A DNA stretch of 13,354 nucleotides from Chitinophagales bacterium (GTDB lineage Bacteria > Bacteroidota > Bacteroidia > Chitinophagales > UBA2359), in contig JAHDDA010000034.1 of the NCBI GenBank assembly GCA_020629595.1, forward strand, positions 1 to 13,354. The letters run 5' to 3'. The notes beneath the pieces were generated by a model. The model searched no databases. It saw only the letters and a program-made list of their open reading frames with translations, and was not told the origin of the DNA. The position numbers and the translations under genes are program-made. Shown piece after piece: positions 7,046 through 13,354 of this stretch. The first letter of the stretch is position 1; each line of letters begins with the position of its first letter.

Positions 7046-7981
7046 ATGAAAGGAAGAGTTATAAAATCTACAGGTAGCTGGTATTCGGTTCGTTTAGAAA
7101 ATAACGAGTTGGTGGAATGTAGAATAAAAGGGAAGTTTAGATTAAAAGAATTAAAGCTAACCAACCCAATTGCCGTTGGTGATTTTGTAGAAATTGAAAA
7201 AGAAGCTGGTTTAGAAACTGGAATAATTCATACCATTCACGAACGAGAAAACTACATCATCCGAAAATCACCACGAAAACCAGGTCATTTTCATATAATT
7301 GCTGCTAATATTGATATGGCATATTTGGTGGTAAGCCTTAAAATGCCGCAAACATCAACAGGCTTTATTGATCGTTTTTTAATGGTTGCCGAAATGTATC
7401 ATATTCCTGTTACAATTGTAGTAAATAAAAGTGATATTTATACCGAAAAAGAATTGGCAAAATGGAAAAGGATAAGTAAAGCCTACAAAAATGCAGGCTA
7501 TAACATTATTTTAATGTCGGCAGAAAATAAAGTTGATGTGGCAAAGCTACGAGAAACTATAAAACACCAAACCAATTTATTTTCAGGGCAATCTGGAGTT
7601 GGAAAATCAACATTAATTAATGCACTACAACCTAATTTAGCCTTAAAAACCAAAGAAGTTTCTAATTATAGTGAAAAAGGAATGCATACTACCACATTTG
7701 CTGAGTTGTTTCCTTTAGAAAATGAAAGTGGGTATATAATTGATACGCCAGGTATAAAAGAATTAGAAGCATCTGACTATAAAGCCGAAGAAATTTCTCA
7801 TTATTTTCCAGAAATGCGAGAACTGATAAATGAGTGCAAGTTTAATAATTGTTTACATCAAAACGAACCCAAATGTGCCATAAAAAGTGCCGTAGAAACA
7901 GAAAAAATAGCTGCTTTTAGATACCATAATTACTTAAATATTTTAGCAGATAGATTATTGCAAAAATCTTGGGAAATTTAA
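7046..7981 (+). CDS. rsgA: Small ribosomal subunit biogenesis GTPase RsgA
   Basis: This 311-residue circularly permuted GTPase checks late maturation of the 30S subunit. An N-terminal OB-fold (about residues 1-70, beginning KGRVIKSTGSWY) is followed by the permuted G motifs: G4 NKSD at 127-130, SAEN (G5) near 155, G1 GQSGVGKST at 181-189, and G3 DTPG at 233-236. The C-terminal zinc knuckle is complete as C264-x4-C269-x-H271-x5-C277. The threonines of MHTTTF form the switch I region after G1. Length and motif order are normal for the family. It is not translationally coupled to its neighbours; 176 bp separate it from the gene before, and the tRNA-Cys promoter begins 12 nt after its stop. Confidence 0.97.
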   Translation: MKGRVIKSTGSWYSVRLENNELVECRIKGKFRLKELKLTNPIAVGDFVEIEKEAGLETGIIHTIHERENYIIRKSPRKPGHFHIIAANIDMAYLVVSLKMPQTSTGFIDRFLMVAEMYHIPVTIVVNKSDIYTEKELAKWKRISKAYKNAGYNIILMSAENKVDVAKLRETIKHQTNLFSGQSGVGKSTLINALQPNLALKTKEVSNYSEKGMHTTTFAELFPLENESGYIIDTPGIKELEASDYKAEEISHYFPEMRELINECKFNNCLHQNEPKCAIKSAVETEKIAAFRYHNYLNILADRLLQKSWEI

Positions 7982-7992
7982 CGCAATATTAG

Positions 7993-8022
7993 TTGCAAAA
8001 ATACCAAATTGCATTATATTTG
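7993..8022 (+). promoter_or_regulatory. Promoter of tRNA-Cys (TTG-N19-TAnnTTTG)
   Basis: TTG at 7993-7995 and TATATTTG at 8015-8022 are separated by exactly 19 nt, an ideal Bacteroidota primary-sigma promoter. It begins 12 nt after the rsgA stop and its -7 box ends 30 nt before the mature tRNA 5' end. This is the best promoter match in the window. Confidence 0.8.
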
Positions 8023-8052
8023 CATTCCGCTTCAGACGAAGGGAGCAAAAAT

Positions 8053-8123
8053 GGTCGGATGGTAGAGAGGCTATACACAGGTCTGCAAAACCTGCTACAC
8101 CGGTTCGAACCCGGTTCCGACCT
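8053..8123 (+). tRNA. tRNA-Cys, anticodon GCA
   Basis: The 71-nt cloverleaf has a perfect 7-bp acceptor stem, GGTCGGA (8053-8059) with TCCGACC (8116-8122). The anticodon stem CAGGT/ACCTG encloses the loop CTGCAAA with anticodon GCA. The T arm is CCGGTTCGAACCCGG. The discriminator base is T, the U73 known as a tRNA-Cys identity element, which agrees with the anticodon. The D arm is short with a weak G:T-containing stem. The CCA tail is not encoded, so it must be added after transcription. It is a single-gene unit with its own promoter and terminator. Confidence 0.96.
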
Positions 8124-8126
8124 CTT

Positions 8127-8167
8127 AAAAAGCCTTACTTTTTTAAAGTAGGGCTTTTTTCGTTTTT
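8127..8167 (+). terminator. Rho-independent terminator of tRNA-Cys
   Basis: The arms 8127-8141 and 8145-8159 (AAAAAGCCTTACTTT and its partner) form a 15-bp stem with one G:U pair and a 3-nt loop, followed by a T-rich tract to 8167. It starts 4 nt after the tRNA. The T-rich flank on the other strand means it could also stop leftward transcripts from the metalloprotease gene. Confidence 0.92.
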
Positions 8168-8169
8168 AC

Positions 8170-8280
8170 TTATGGTGGGTTTTCTTGGTCAGGATACCAA
8201 CAAAGGTTCTTTCCTTTGATTGATTTCCTAACCAACCGAAGTACAGAATACAGCCACAAGTTCTTTAGTCATTACAATTA
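8170..8280 (-). repeat. Palindromic dispersed repeat, copy B (3' of the metalloprotease gene)
   Basis: This is the second copy of the 111-bp element at 5023-5133, in opposite orientation. Its edge block TCATTACAATTA (8269-8280) contains the metalloprotease stop codon as its last three bases on the plus strand. The same fold is possible: outer CTTATGG (8169-8175) with CCACAAG (8254-8260), and the 51-nt inner hairpin with TTGGTCAG (8185-8192) against CTAACCAA (8228-8235). The hairpin tip extends through CAAAGG/CCTTTG around a loop of AAAGAA on the minus strand. The stems include G:U pairs where copy A has Watson-Crick pairs. It lies between the tRNA-Cys terminator and the end of the convergent protease gene. 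Confidence 0.85.
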
Positions 8281-9540
8281 TGAACTATATATAATTTCGC
8301 CCCCATTTATTACAGAAAACTTTCCAGCAGAATTGTTTGCACTTTTGTTAAATAGTTTAGAAAACCAAGATGGCTTGTTGCCCGTATCTATACCTTTCCA
8401 ATTTGTATTTTTAAAAGCGGGTAAAATTTTACCTCCATCAATAACTAATTCTGCCCCTTTTTTTAAAACTATTTTACTATTTGGTGGCATTCTTAAAGTA
8501 CAACTTATGGTTAAAGTTGAATTTTCTGGAACAACTAAGTTTCCCCACAATTGTAAATCGTAGTTAATTAGTTCATTTTTTTTGGCAATATAAGCATGAG
8601 AAAGTCCATCGGATATTGCTACATATTTACGCATATTATGTGTGCTTAAAGCTCGGTGTGCCTCTTGTAATTGTTGAGCTTGAAGGTGTTCTTTGGTATC
8701 GTGGCTTTTCTTACTCATAATGTTACAATTGTTATTGGTATGCCCAGAACCAAAAATAGTATGTCCAATTTCATGAACTAGCACTCTTGCAAAACCTACG
8801 TAAGCCCATTTCATAACAGTTTCCATTGGCGTATTTTCGTTAATGGAATACCAGCGCATTTCCTGAAATTTTATAAATTCATTTCGCATATGTATTCTCG
8901 CATCAACTGTTAAATCGGTTTGATAGCCCATAGAGCAATCGCCTCCATATTTAGTACCTTTTGGCAATGGAGCTTTTAATACCTGATTGTAATATTTTTC
9001 ATTTTCGGTAAAAAATACATTTATTCTCTTTTCGTCTTCATTAAGCCCTGCGTTTAAACTATCGGCAAGTTCTTTAGCATACCAATTGCAATTTCTTAAA
9101 TAAGGGCAACCTGTATTACAACTATCATTTTCGTTATTCCAATAAAAGGCATTATCAATGAACACTTTTTTTATATCGAAACGTATTTTAGAATCTATTC
9201 TGGTTTCGGAGCATTGATTGGGTGTTTCTTCATATAAAAAATTTGCCAACTGAAAATCCATATAGTTTATCACTTTATCAATATACGCTTGATATTCAGG
9301 ACTTTTTTCTTTTGAAGCTTCTATTCCTTTGGCTTTGTTTTCAGGGCGATGTAGAAATACTAAGTTTACTCTTAATTTTTTTACAGGATCGTCAATTTTA
9401 GGTAAATATCTATTATCAATAGTAGATTGCGGGTTGGGTGGTTTTATACACTCTTGTTCTATTGTGTTTTCTGAATGATTTAAAAAAAGAGAACTTATTG
9501 TGATAAAACAAAGTGAAAAAAGAAAAATAATGTTATTCAT
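8278..9540 (-). CDS. Secreted zinc-metalloprotease-like protein with beta-rich C-terminal extension
   Basis: From the ATG at 9540 the product is 420 residues. I chose this start because the signal peptide (MNNIIFLFSLCFITISSLFL) begins there; an in-frame ATG at 9576 lies inside the terminator of the upstream gene. The active-site segment is HEIGHTIFGSGH at 256-267, followed by NIMS with Met275, which resembles the Met-turn of metzincins. The spacing is HExxHxxxGxxH, one residue longer than the classical metzincin HExxHxxGxxH. Several cysteines in the middle suggest disulfides. The last 90 residues (LWGNLVVPENSTLTISCTLRMP and a later NWKGI) resemble beta-rich repeats seen in secreted Bacteroidota proteins. 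No sorting domain ends the protein. Peptidase function is inferred; substrate unknown. Confidence 0.75.
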   Translation of the reverse strand: MNNIIFLFSLCFITISSLFLNHSENTIEQECIKPPNPQSTIDNRYLPKIDDPVKKLRVNLVFLHRPENKAKGIEASKEKSPEYQAYIDKVINYMDFQLANFLYEETPNQCSETRIDSKIRFDIKKVFIDNAFYWNNENDSCNTGCPYLRNCNWYAKELADSLNAGLNEDEKRINVFFTENEKYYNQVLKAPLPKGTKYGGDCSMGYQTDLTVDARIHMRNEFIKFQEMRWYSINENTPMETVMKWAYVGFARVLVHEIGHTIFGSGHTNNNCNIMSKKSHDTKEHLQAQQLQEAHRALSTHNMRKYVAISDGLSHAYIAKKNELINYDLQLWGNLVVPENSTLTISCTLRMPPNSKIVLKKGAELVIDGGKILPAFKNTNWKGIDTGNKPSWFSKLFNKSANNSAGKFSVINGGEIIYSS

Positions 9541-9560
9541 TTTGTAAAAATAAAGCAAAT

Positions 9561-9596
9561 AAAAAAAGCGAAACAACCAAATGGTTATCTCGCTTT
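9561..9596 (-). terminator. Terminator of the upstream TonB-family gene
   Basis: On the minus strand AAAGCGA (9596-9590) pairs with TCGCTTT (9571-9565), continued inward by AACC/GGTT around an ATTT loop, and a T run follows at 9567-9561. It begins 34 nt after the stop codon at 9631. It overlaps the more distal in-frame ATG of the metalloprotease gene, which argues for the nearer start at 9540. Confidence 0.8.
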
Positions 9597-9630
9597 AGAA
9601 TATTAATTTCGATTAAAGTAAAAATGTGTA

Positions 9631-10557
9631 TTACTCAAGTCTGAAACGAACAGGAACATTGTACTTTACACGTACTGCTTTACCACGTTGTTCACCTGGT
9701 GACCATTTTGGCATTCCTTTAATTACACGAAGTGCTTCTTCGTCACAACCACCTCCAATTCCACGTACAACTTGTGCGTTTTGAATTGAGCCATCTTCCA
9801 TAACAACAAAGGCAACAATTACACGACCTTCAATATTGTTTTCTTTGGCAATTGGTGGATACTTAATATTTTTACTTAAATGCTTCATTAACTCAATGTC
9901 TCCACCTGGAAATGAAGGCATTTTTTCAACAATAGTAAAAATTTCAGGCTCTTCAACTTCCTCTACCACTTCTTCTACAACCTCTTCAACCACTTCTTCA
10001 ACTTCTTCGATGATTTCTTCAACAATTTCTATTTCTGTTTCTTCATCGGCTTCAGTATCTAAAATTTCAGGTTCTTCCTCTACTACTTCCTCATCATCTA
10101 CAACCTCAATTTCTGGCGGAGGCGGTGGTGGAGGCGGTGGAGGTGGTGGTGGAGGTGGTGGCTTTTGCTCCGTTGGAGGCGGTGCAATTTCAATATCGTC
10201 TTCAATAACCAATTCTCCTAAATCTACCTTTTCTGGTGGAGGAGTTTGGTAATTAAAAGCCGAAGTAATAGTTGCGATTGAAATAGCCAAACCAGCTAAA
10301 GAAAATACAGTTCCAAATCGTTGAAAATCAACAGGAAAGTATTTCTTTATGTAAAACCTTTTGTTATCGCCATTTTTTTCGTGTGCTTTAGCAATAGCTG
10401 TATCTGATTGCATACTAAACAATAATTTTGAAATAACTACTGCTGCCAATACGCCACCAAATAGAATTGTCAAAAACCAGAATCCAGATTGGAAGCCTAA
10501 TATTGCAATTCCTAAAGCCAATAAGCCGAAAAATATATCTCCGAATTTTATACCCAT
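9631..10557 (-). CDS. TonB-family energy transducer-like protein with poly-proline and VEE-repeat linker
   Basis: This 308-residue inner-membrane-anchored protein has a periplasmic TonB C-terminal domain, the type that couples inner-membrane energy to outer-membrane receptors. Three hydrophobic segments are visible at about 8-22, 26-47 and 84-103; classical TonB has only one. The linker holds 16 consecutive prolines (133-148), an acidic stretch, and a VEE/VVEE repeat (about 179-203). The TonB domain occupies about 211-308 with MPSFPGGD, IKYPPIAKE, VMEDGSIQN and GGGCDEEALRVIK. It is closely related to the gene at 12467-13330. No exbB, exbD or TonB-dependent receptor is adjacent. A role in transport is likely but unproven, since some TonB-domain proteins in this phylum may serve other purposes. 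Confidence 0.88.
   Translation of the reverse strand: MGIKFGDIFFGLLALGIAILGFQSGFWFLTILFGGVLAAVVISKLLFSMQSDTAIAKAHEKNGDNKRFYIKKYFPVDFQRFGTVFSLAGLAISIATITSAFNYQTPPPEKVDLGELVIEDDIEIAPPPTEQKPPPPPPPPPPPPPPPPEIEVVDDEEVVEEEPEILDTEADEETEIEIVEEIIEEVEEVVEEVVEEVVEEVEEPEIFTIVEKMPSFPGGDIELMKHLSKNIKYPPIAKENNIEGRVIVAFVVMEDGSIQNAQVVRGIGGGCDEEALRVIKGMPKWSPGEQRGKAVRVKYNVPVRFRLE
10114..10161 (-). repeat. Proline-codon microsatellite-like tract (16 CCN codons)
   Basis: On the plus strand this reads as 16 consecutive NGG triplets (TGG, CGG or AGG), encoding Pro133-Pro148 of the TonB-family protein. The third codon positions are mixed, so it is not a pure microsatellite. Protein-level selection for a stiff polyproline rod is the simplest reading. 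The G-rich plus strand has many GG pairs and could form two-layer G-quadruplexes. Confidence 0.85.
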
Positions 10558-10713
10558 AGGCTTTTGTTTTAAAGTTTAAAAATTTTGAACCATAATATTA
10601 ACAATATTCAGTCAGAAATTCAAATTTGAATATGTTAAATGATGAAAAAATAAGATTATTGTTTTATTAACGTCTTGTTCTTTTAAAATATTATTAGAGA
10701 AATGCACTAGTTG

Positions 10714-10743
10714 TTGTTTTTCAATTTCTAAACGCTACCTTAG
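10714..10743 (+). promoter_or_regulatory. Candidate promoter for the GT-C-like membrane protein gene
   Basis: TTG at 10714-10716 and TACCTTAG at 10736-10743 are spaced by 19 nt. The second element differs from TAnnTTTG at one position. It ends 21 nt before the start codon. The rest of the 207-bp divergent spacer holds only a 14-bp AT-rich palindrome at 10618-10631 and no clear box for the leftward TonB gene. Confidence 0.4.
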
Positions 10744-10764
10744 CTTACAGAGTTAAAAAAAATT

Positions 10765-12411
10765 ATGTTTTCATTTTTGTATCTTATTAAAAAAAGCAAC
10801 ATTGCAAGTTTCATTTTCTTTTTGCTATTAATACTTTTCTTGTATTATCCGTCTAGATATGCTGGTTTTGTTACTGATTTTACTGGTTGGCAAAAATCTT
10901 ATGAAGCAGGTAGTTTTATAGATATAATAAACTGTTTTGGTTATAATGGTTTACATCAGTTTTTACATTTAGTTTTTTATTCTTTGTTTAAAATACTAGG
11001 TAGAGATACTATTGGTTGGTATATTCTTTTTTCGGTTTTGCACGCTGGTATTGCTTCATTTATGTACTATGTGTTTACTCAAATTTTTAAAGATTTTAAT
11101 TTAGCAAATGCAAATGCAATATCTTTTTTTGCAGCTATACTTTTTTTGTTAAGTCCATATCAAACTGAAGTTCTGGTTTGGCGTGTGTGCATTCACTATA
11201 TTATAATGGCGTATTGTTTTTTGTTATGTTTATGGAATGTGCATTTGTGGCTTCAAAGTAATAATTTAAAGTATTTATTAATGAGCAATTTTATATTTGT
11301 AATTGCACTTTTTACGCTTGAATTATCATTATCTATTCCTATATTCCTATTATTCTACGTTCTTATTTATTCACTTCATTTTAAAAAATTAAATTCACTT
11401 TTTAAGGTGTTTTTAAAGGTTTTGTTACCAAAAATTTTAGCGATAGCTAGTTGGTTTTCTTTAAATAAATTTTTTTTAGGAACACTGGTAGGACACTATG
11501 GAACGGAAAAACATTTCAATACAGACTTGACCTTAATTTTTGGGAATGCTTTTAAGTATTTAAGTAAACATTTTTTTTTTCAACGTTATTGGTCTCATAA
11601 TTATAAAATGCAGTTTTGGCAATTTTTTGAAAATCCTATTTTTTTATATTCTTTGGTTATCATTGCTACGATTTTGTTTTTATTGGCGTTAGTATATTTT
11701 AAAAAATTAAACGTTTCCGTTCGGTTAATGGGCTTAATGTTGCTTTTGTTTTTTATAGCTTTGTTGCCAATTGTGAATTTATATTTCTATGGTTTGCAGC
11801 TCACCGAAAATGATAGATACGGATATGTCGCAAGTATTTTTTGTAGTCTTCTTATTGCCATTTTTATTTTTCAACTTCCTAAGCCTATTAAGATTTTAGG
11901 TATTGGCGTTTTAGTTTTTTGTTCTGTATTTTTTACTTACAATACTAATATTTTATGGCAAGAAGCCAATTTTGTTCATAAAAGTATAATTGAAAAATTT
12001 AGATTTTATAATGCCGACAATATCATTGTTTTAAATGTTCCTGAAAATTTTAATGGAGTTCCGATAATGTATTCTACAGAAGATGAATATTTTTCTACGA
12101 TTAAAGAAACGCTACCGCTTATGGGTTTTAAGCCTTACAACGGAAATATTATGGAAGCGGCATATTTTAATATTACAAGTGTAAATGATGGAGTTAGTGT
12201 TGAAAAATTAGGCGAAAACTATTTAAAGGTAGATTGCAATCAGTGGGGAACTTGGTTTTGGCGAAAAGGTATTGGAGCTTCAAATTACGAAAACGAATTA
12301 TATAAAATTAAATTTGGAGTGAAACATTACGATATGTTTTTGAAACAGCCGCTTCCTAATTATTTATTTATTTTTTGGAATGGAAATGATTGGGAAAAAG
12401 TTAGTTTTTAA
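10765..12411 (+). CDS. Multi-pass membrane protein resembling GT-C glycosyltransferases
   Basis: This 548-residue protein has roughly ten or more hydrophobic segments over residues 1-400 and a soluble C-terminal domain of about 140 residues. Three features recall the GT-C fold of polyprenol-phosphate-sugar-dependent transferases, especially the TMTC/PMT-like group. First, an acidic residue in the first loop (D38 in GFVTDFTGW). Second, LLSPYQTEVLVW at about 128-139, comparable to the PxxTExVxW segment. Third, ENDRYGYVAS at 348-357, comparable to the ERYLYLPS signature before the last helices. If so, it would transfer a sugar from a lipid carrier on the periplasmic side. Residue similarity is limited, so the fold is inferred and the substrate unknown. 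It sits on the opposite strand between two TonB paralogues and is unusually rich in Phe codons. Confidence 0.55.
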   Translation: MFSFLYLIKKSNIASFIFFLLLILFLYYPSRYAGFVTDFTGWQKSYEAGSFIDIINCFGYNGLHQFLHLVFYSLFKILGRDTIGWYILFSVLHAGIASFMYYVFTQIFKDFNLANANAISFFAAILFLLSPYQTEVLVWRVCIHYIIMAYCFLLCLWNVHLWLQSNNLKYLLMSNFIFVIALFTLELSLSIPIFLLFYVLIYSLHFKKLNSLFKVFLKVLLPKILAIASWFSLNKFFLGTLVGHYGTEKHFNTDLTLIFGNAFKYLSKHFFFQRYWSHNYKMQFWQFFENPIFLYSLVIIATILFLLALVYFKKLNVSVRLMGLMLLLFFIALLPIVNLYFYGLQLTENDRYGYVASIFCSLLIAIFIFQLPKPIKILGIGVLVFCSVFFTYNTNILWQEANFVHKSIIEKFRFYNADNIIVLNVPENFNGVPIMYSTEDEYFSTIKETLPLMGFKPYNGNIMEAAYFNITSVNDGVSVEKLGENYLKVDCNQWGTWFWRKGIGASNYENELYKIKFGVKHYDMFLKQPLPNYLFIFWNGNDWEKVSF

Positions 12412-12412
12412 A

Positions 12413-12449
12413 ATTGAGAAGTCAAGATTTTTACATCTGACTTCTCAAT
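12413..12449. terminator. Hairpin between convergent genes, possible bidirectional terminator
   Basis: ATTGAGAAGTC (12413-12423) pairs with GACTTCTCAAT (12439-12449), and AGAT/ATCT extends the stem past a one-base bulge, leaving a loop of TTTTAC. It begins 2 nt after the GT-C-like gene and ends 17 nt beyond the stop of the second TonB gene. Neither strand shows a long T tract, so termination strength is uncertain, but its position between converging genes fits a shared terminator. Confidence 0.6.
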
Positions 12450-12466
12450 GCAGTAATTGGTAAAAA

Positions 12467-13330
12467 TTATTTCAATTCAAAACGAACTGGAATATTGTAT
12501 TTTACACGAACATTGTTTCCGCCTTGACGCCCTGGTTTCCAATTGGGCATAGACTTTATAACTCTTAGCGCTTCTTCATCGCAACCGCCACCAATTCCAC
12601 GCACAACTTTTGCATTTTGAATTGAGCCATCTTCCATTACAATAAATTCTAAATGAACTTTTCCACTAATACCAATTTCTTTAGCTAATGATGGATATTT
12701 AATATTTGTTGCTAAAAATCTTAGTAACTCCTTTTCTCCTCCCAAAAATTCTGGCATCACCTCAACAAAAACGTGTACTTCAGGTTCATCAACTTCTTTA
12801 GCTTTTTTAATTTTAACAACAGGTTCTTCAATCGCACCTAAGAAATCGCCAATATCGCCTAATAAATCACCATCTCCAATTTCATCATCAGGAAATTCAT
12901 CAATAGGAATTTCAACATCAACTAACTCAATTTCCTTTTCTACCGCTTTTATTTCTTTATCAGGTCTAAATATTTCTTCTGGTTTTACTTCTGGTATTTC
13001 TTCTTCCTTTTTAGGAATTTCCCAATCTGTTCTTGGAATTTGAATAATACCTTCTTCCTCAGTTGGTTCTGGTGGAAAAACATAAGGCTCTGCTTCAACA
13101 GTATAACTAAATGCCGAAATTATGGTAGCTAAAGCTATGGCTAATCCTGCTAACTTTATACTGCCTCCTCTGTGTCTAGATTCCTCATTAAATAAAATTT
13201 TAAATGTAAAAATACTTGCTATTATTCCACCAAAGAAAATGGTTAGAAAATAGGCTTCATTGTATGCGCCCCAAACAGCTATACCAAGGGCAGCCCCTCC
13301 CATAAAGAGGTCATCGAACTTAATCTTCAT
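12467..13330 (-). CDS. TonB-family energy transducer-like protein, paralogue of the gene at 9631-10557
   Basis: This 287-residue protein has the same architecture as its neighbour: hydrophobic segments at about 8-22, 26-47 and 59-75, a charged linker, and a TonB C-terminal domain at about 190-287. By hand alignment 67 of 98 residues of the C-terminal domain are identical between the two, including VMEDGSIQN and VRGIGGGCDEEALRVIK. The linker is unrelated: it lacks the proline run and the VEE repeat and instead has Glu/Pro/Lys-rich sequence followed by a Gly-Asp-rich patch around 150-165. The loop between the second and third membrane segments is also about 25 residues shorter. The FPGG motif of the paralogue reads FLGG here. 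The start codon at 13330 leaves only 24 bp of upstream sequence, so its promoter is outside the window. Confidence 0.88.
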   Translation of the reverse strand: MKIKFDDLFMGGAALGIAVWGAYNEAYFLTIFFGGIIASIFTFKILFNEESRHRGGSIKLAGLAIALATIISAFSYTVEAEPYVFPPEPTEEEGIIQIPRTDWEIPKKEEEIPEVKPEEIFRPDKEIKAVEKEIELVDVEIPIDEFPDDEIGDGDLLGDIGDFLGAIEEPVVKIKKAKEVDEPEVHVFVEVMPEFLGGEKELLRFLATNIKYPSLAKEIGISGKVHLEFIVMEDGSIQNAKVVRGIGGGCDEEALRVIKSMPNWKPGRQGGNNVRVKYNIPVRFELK

Positions 13331-13354
13331 TTTAAAAATTTTAAGGTTAAAAAA

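Noticed and set aside
8216..8563. Plus-strand ORF overlapping the repeat copy B and the protease 3' end
   Set aside because: It is antisense to a well-supported coding region, and its start lies inside the palindromic repeat.
9541..9576. Longer N-terminus for the metalloprotease (MFRFFYLLYFYK extension)
   Set aside because: This ATG lies within the terminator hairpin of the upstream gene, and the extension would precede a normal signal peptide that starts at the next ATG.
9949..10161. Clustered short repeats considered as a CRISPR array
   Set aside because: The repeats are codon-phased, have no unique spacers and lie inside an intact reading frame with a conserved downstream domain.
9836..10252. 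Plus-strand ORF rich in Ser and Gly, opposite the TonB-family gene
   Set aside because: It is the antisense image of the proline run and VEE repeat; its composition is entirely explained by those codons and it has no start context or family features.
10618..10631. Perfect 14-bp palindrome ATTCAAATTTGAAT in the divergent spacer before the first TonB gene
   Set aside because: It lies 61 nt from the TonB start and does not overlap an identifiable promoter box; with only one copy it could be chance.

Overview
The window looks like a piece of chromosome from a low-GC member of the Bacteroidota, probably near the Flavobacteriia. The reasons are the very AT-rich spacers, the lack of Shine-Dalgarno sequences before the start codons I checked, several matches to the Bacteroidota -7 box TAnnTTTG (one with an ideally spaced TTG box), a bacterial heptaprenyl/geranylgeranylglyceryl phosphate synthase-family gene, and TonB proteins with the Bacteroidota-type FPGG and GGGCDEEA signatures. 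I saw no transposase, integrase, phage gene or CRISPR array. Most genes are conserved chromosomal ones.

Layout. Positions 1-840 (minus strand) hold a STAS-domain anti-sigma-antagonist-like gene followed 4 nt later by the start of ribonuclease Z, which runs off the left edge. A 410-bp divergent spacer contains a 14-bp inverted repeat 47 nt before clpC (1251-3782, plus), which ends in a clear terminator. Then come a di-haem cytochrome c peroxidase lipoprotein (3902-5005), an outer-membrane beta-barrel-like protein (5290-6003), a GGGP synthase-family gene (6108-6869), the ribosome-assembly GTPase rsgA (7046-7981) and tRNA-Cys(GCA) with its own promoter and terminator, all on the plus strand. On the minus strand follow a secreted zinc-metalloprotease-like gene (8278-9540) and a TonB-family gene (9631-10557). 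A plus-strand multi-pass membrane protein resembling GT-C glycosyltransferases (10765-12411) separates that gene from a second, paralogous TonB-family gene (12467-13330, minus).

The most unusual item is a pair of about 111-bp, roughly 80% identical, strongly palindromic repeats at 5023-5133 and 8170-8280. They are inverted relative to each other, but each follows the 3' end of the gene it reads with: the cytochrome peroxidase for one and the metalloprotease for the other. Both fold into a 51-nt hairpin with an outer stem. Several substitutions between the copies keep pairing, which suggests that a folded 3'-end RNA or a REP-like element is being maintained. Other points worth checking are a metzincin-like zinc motif with one extra residue, the inverted repeat before clpC, and the TonB paralogue pair, whose conserved ends flank completely different linkers (one has 16 consecutive prolines and a VEE-repeat segment).

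The genes do not form one pathway. They cover protein quality control (clpC), RNA processing and ribosome assembly (rnz, rsgA, tRNA-Cys), lipid synthesis (GGGP synthase family), peroxide handling (cytochrome c peroxidase) and envelope functions (outer-membrane protein, metalloprotease, TonB pair, GT-C-like protein). Functional links between them are inference only.
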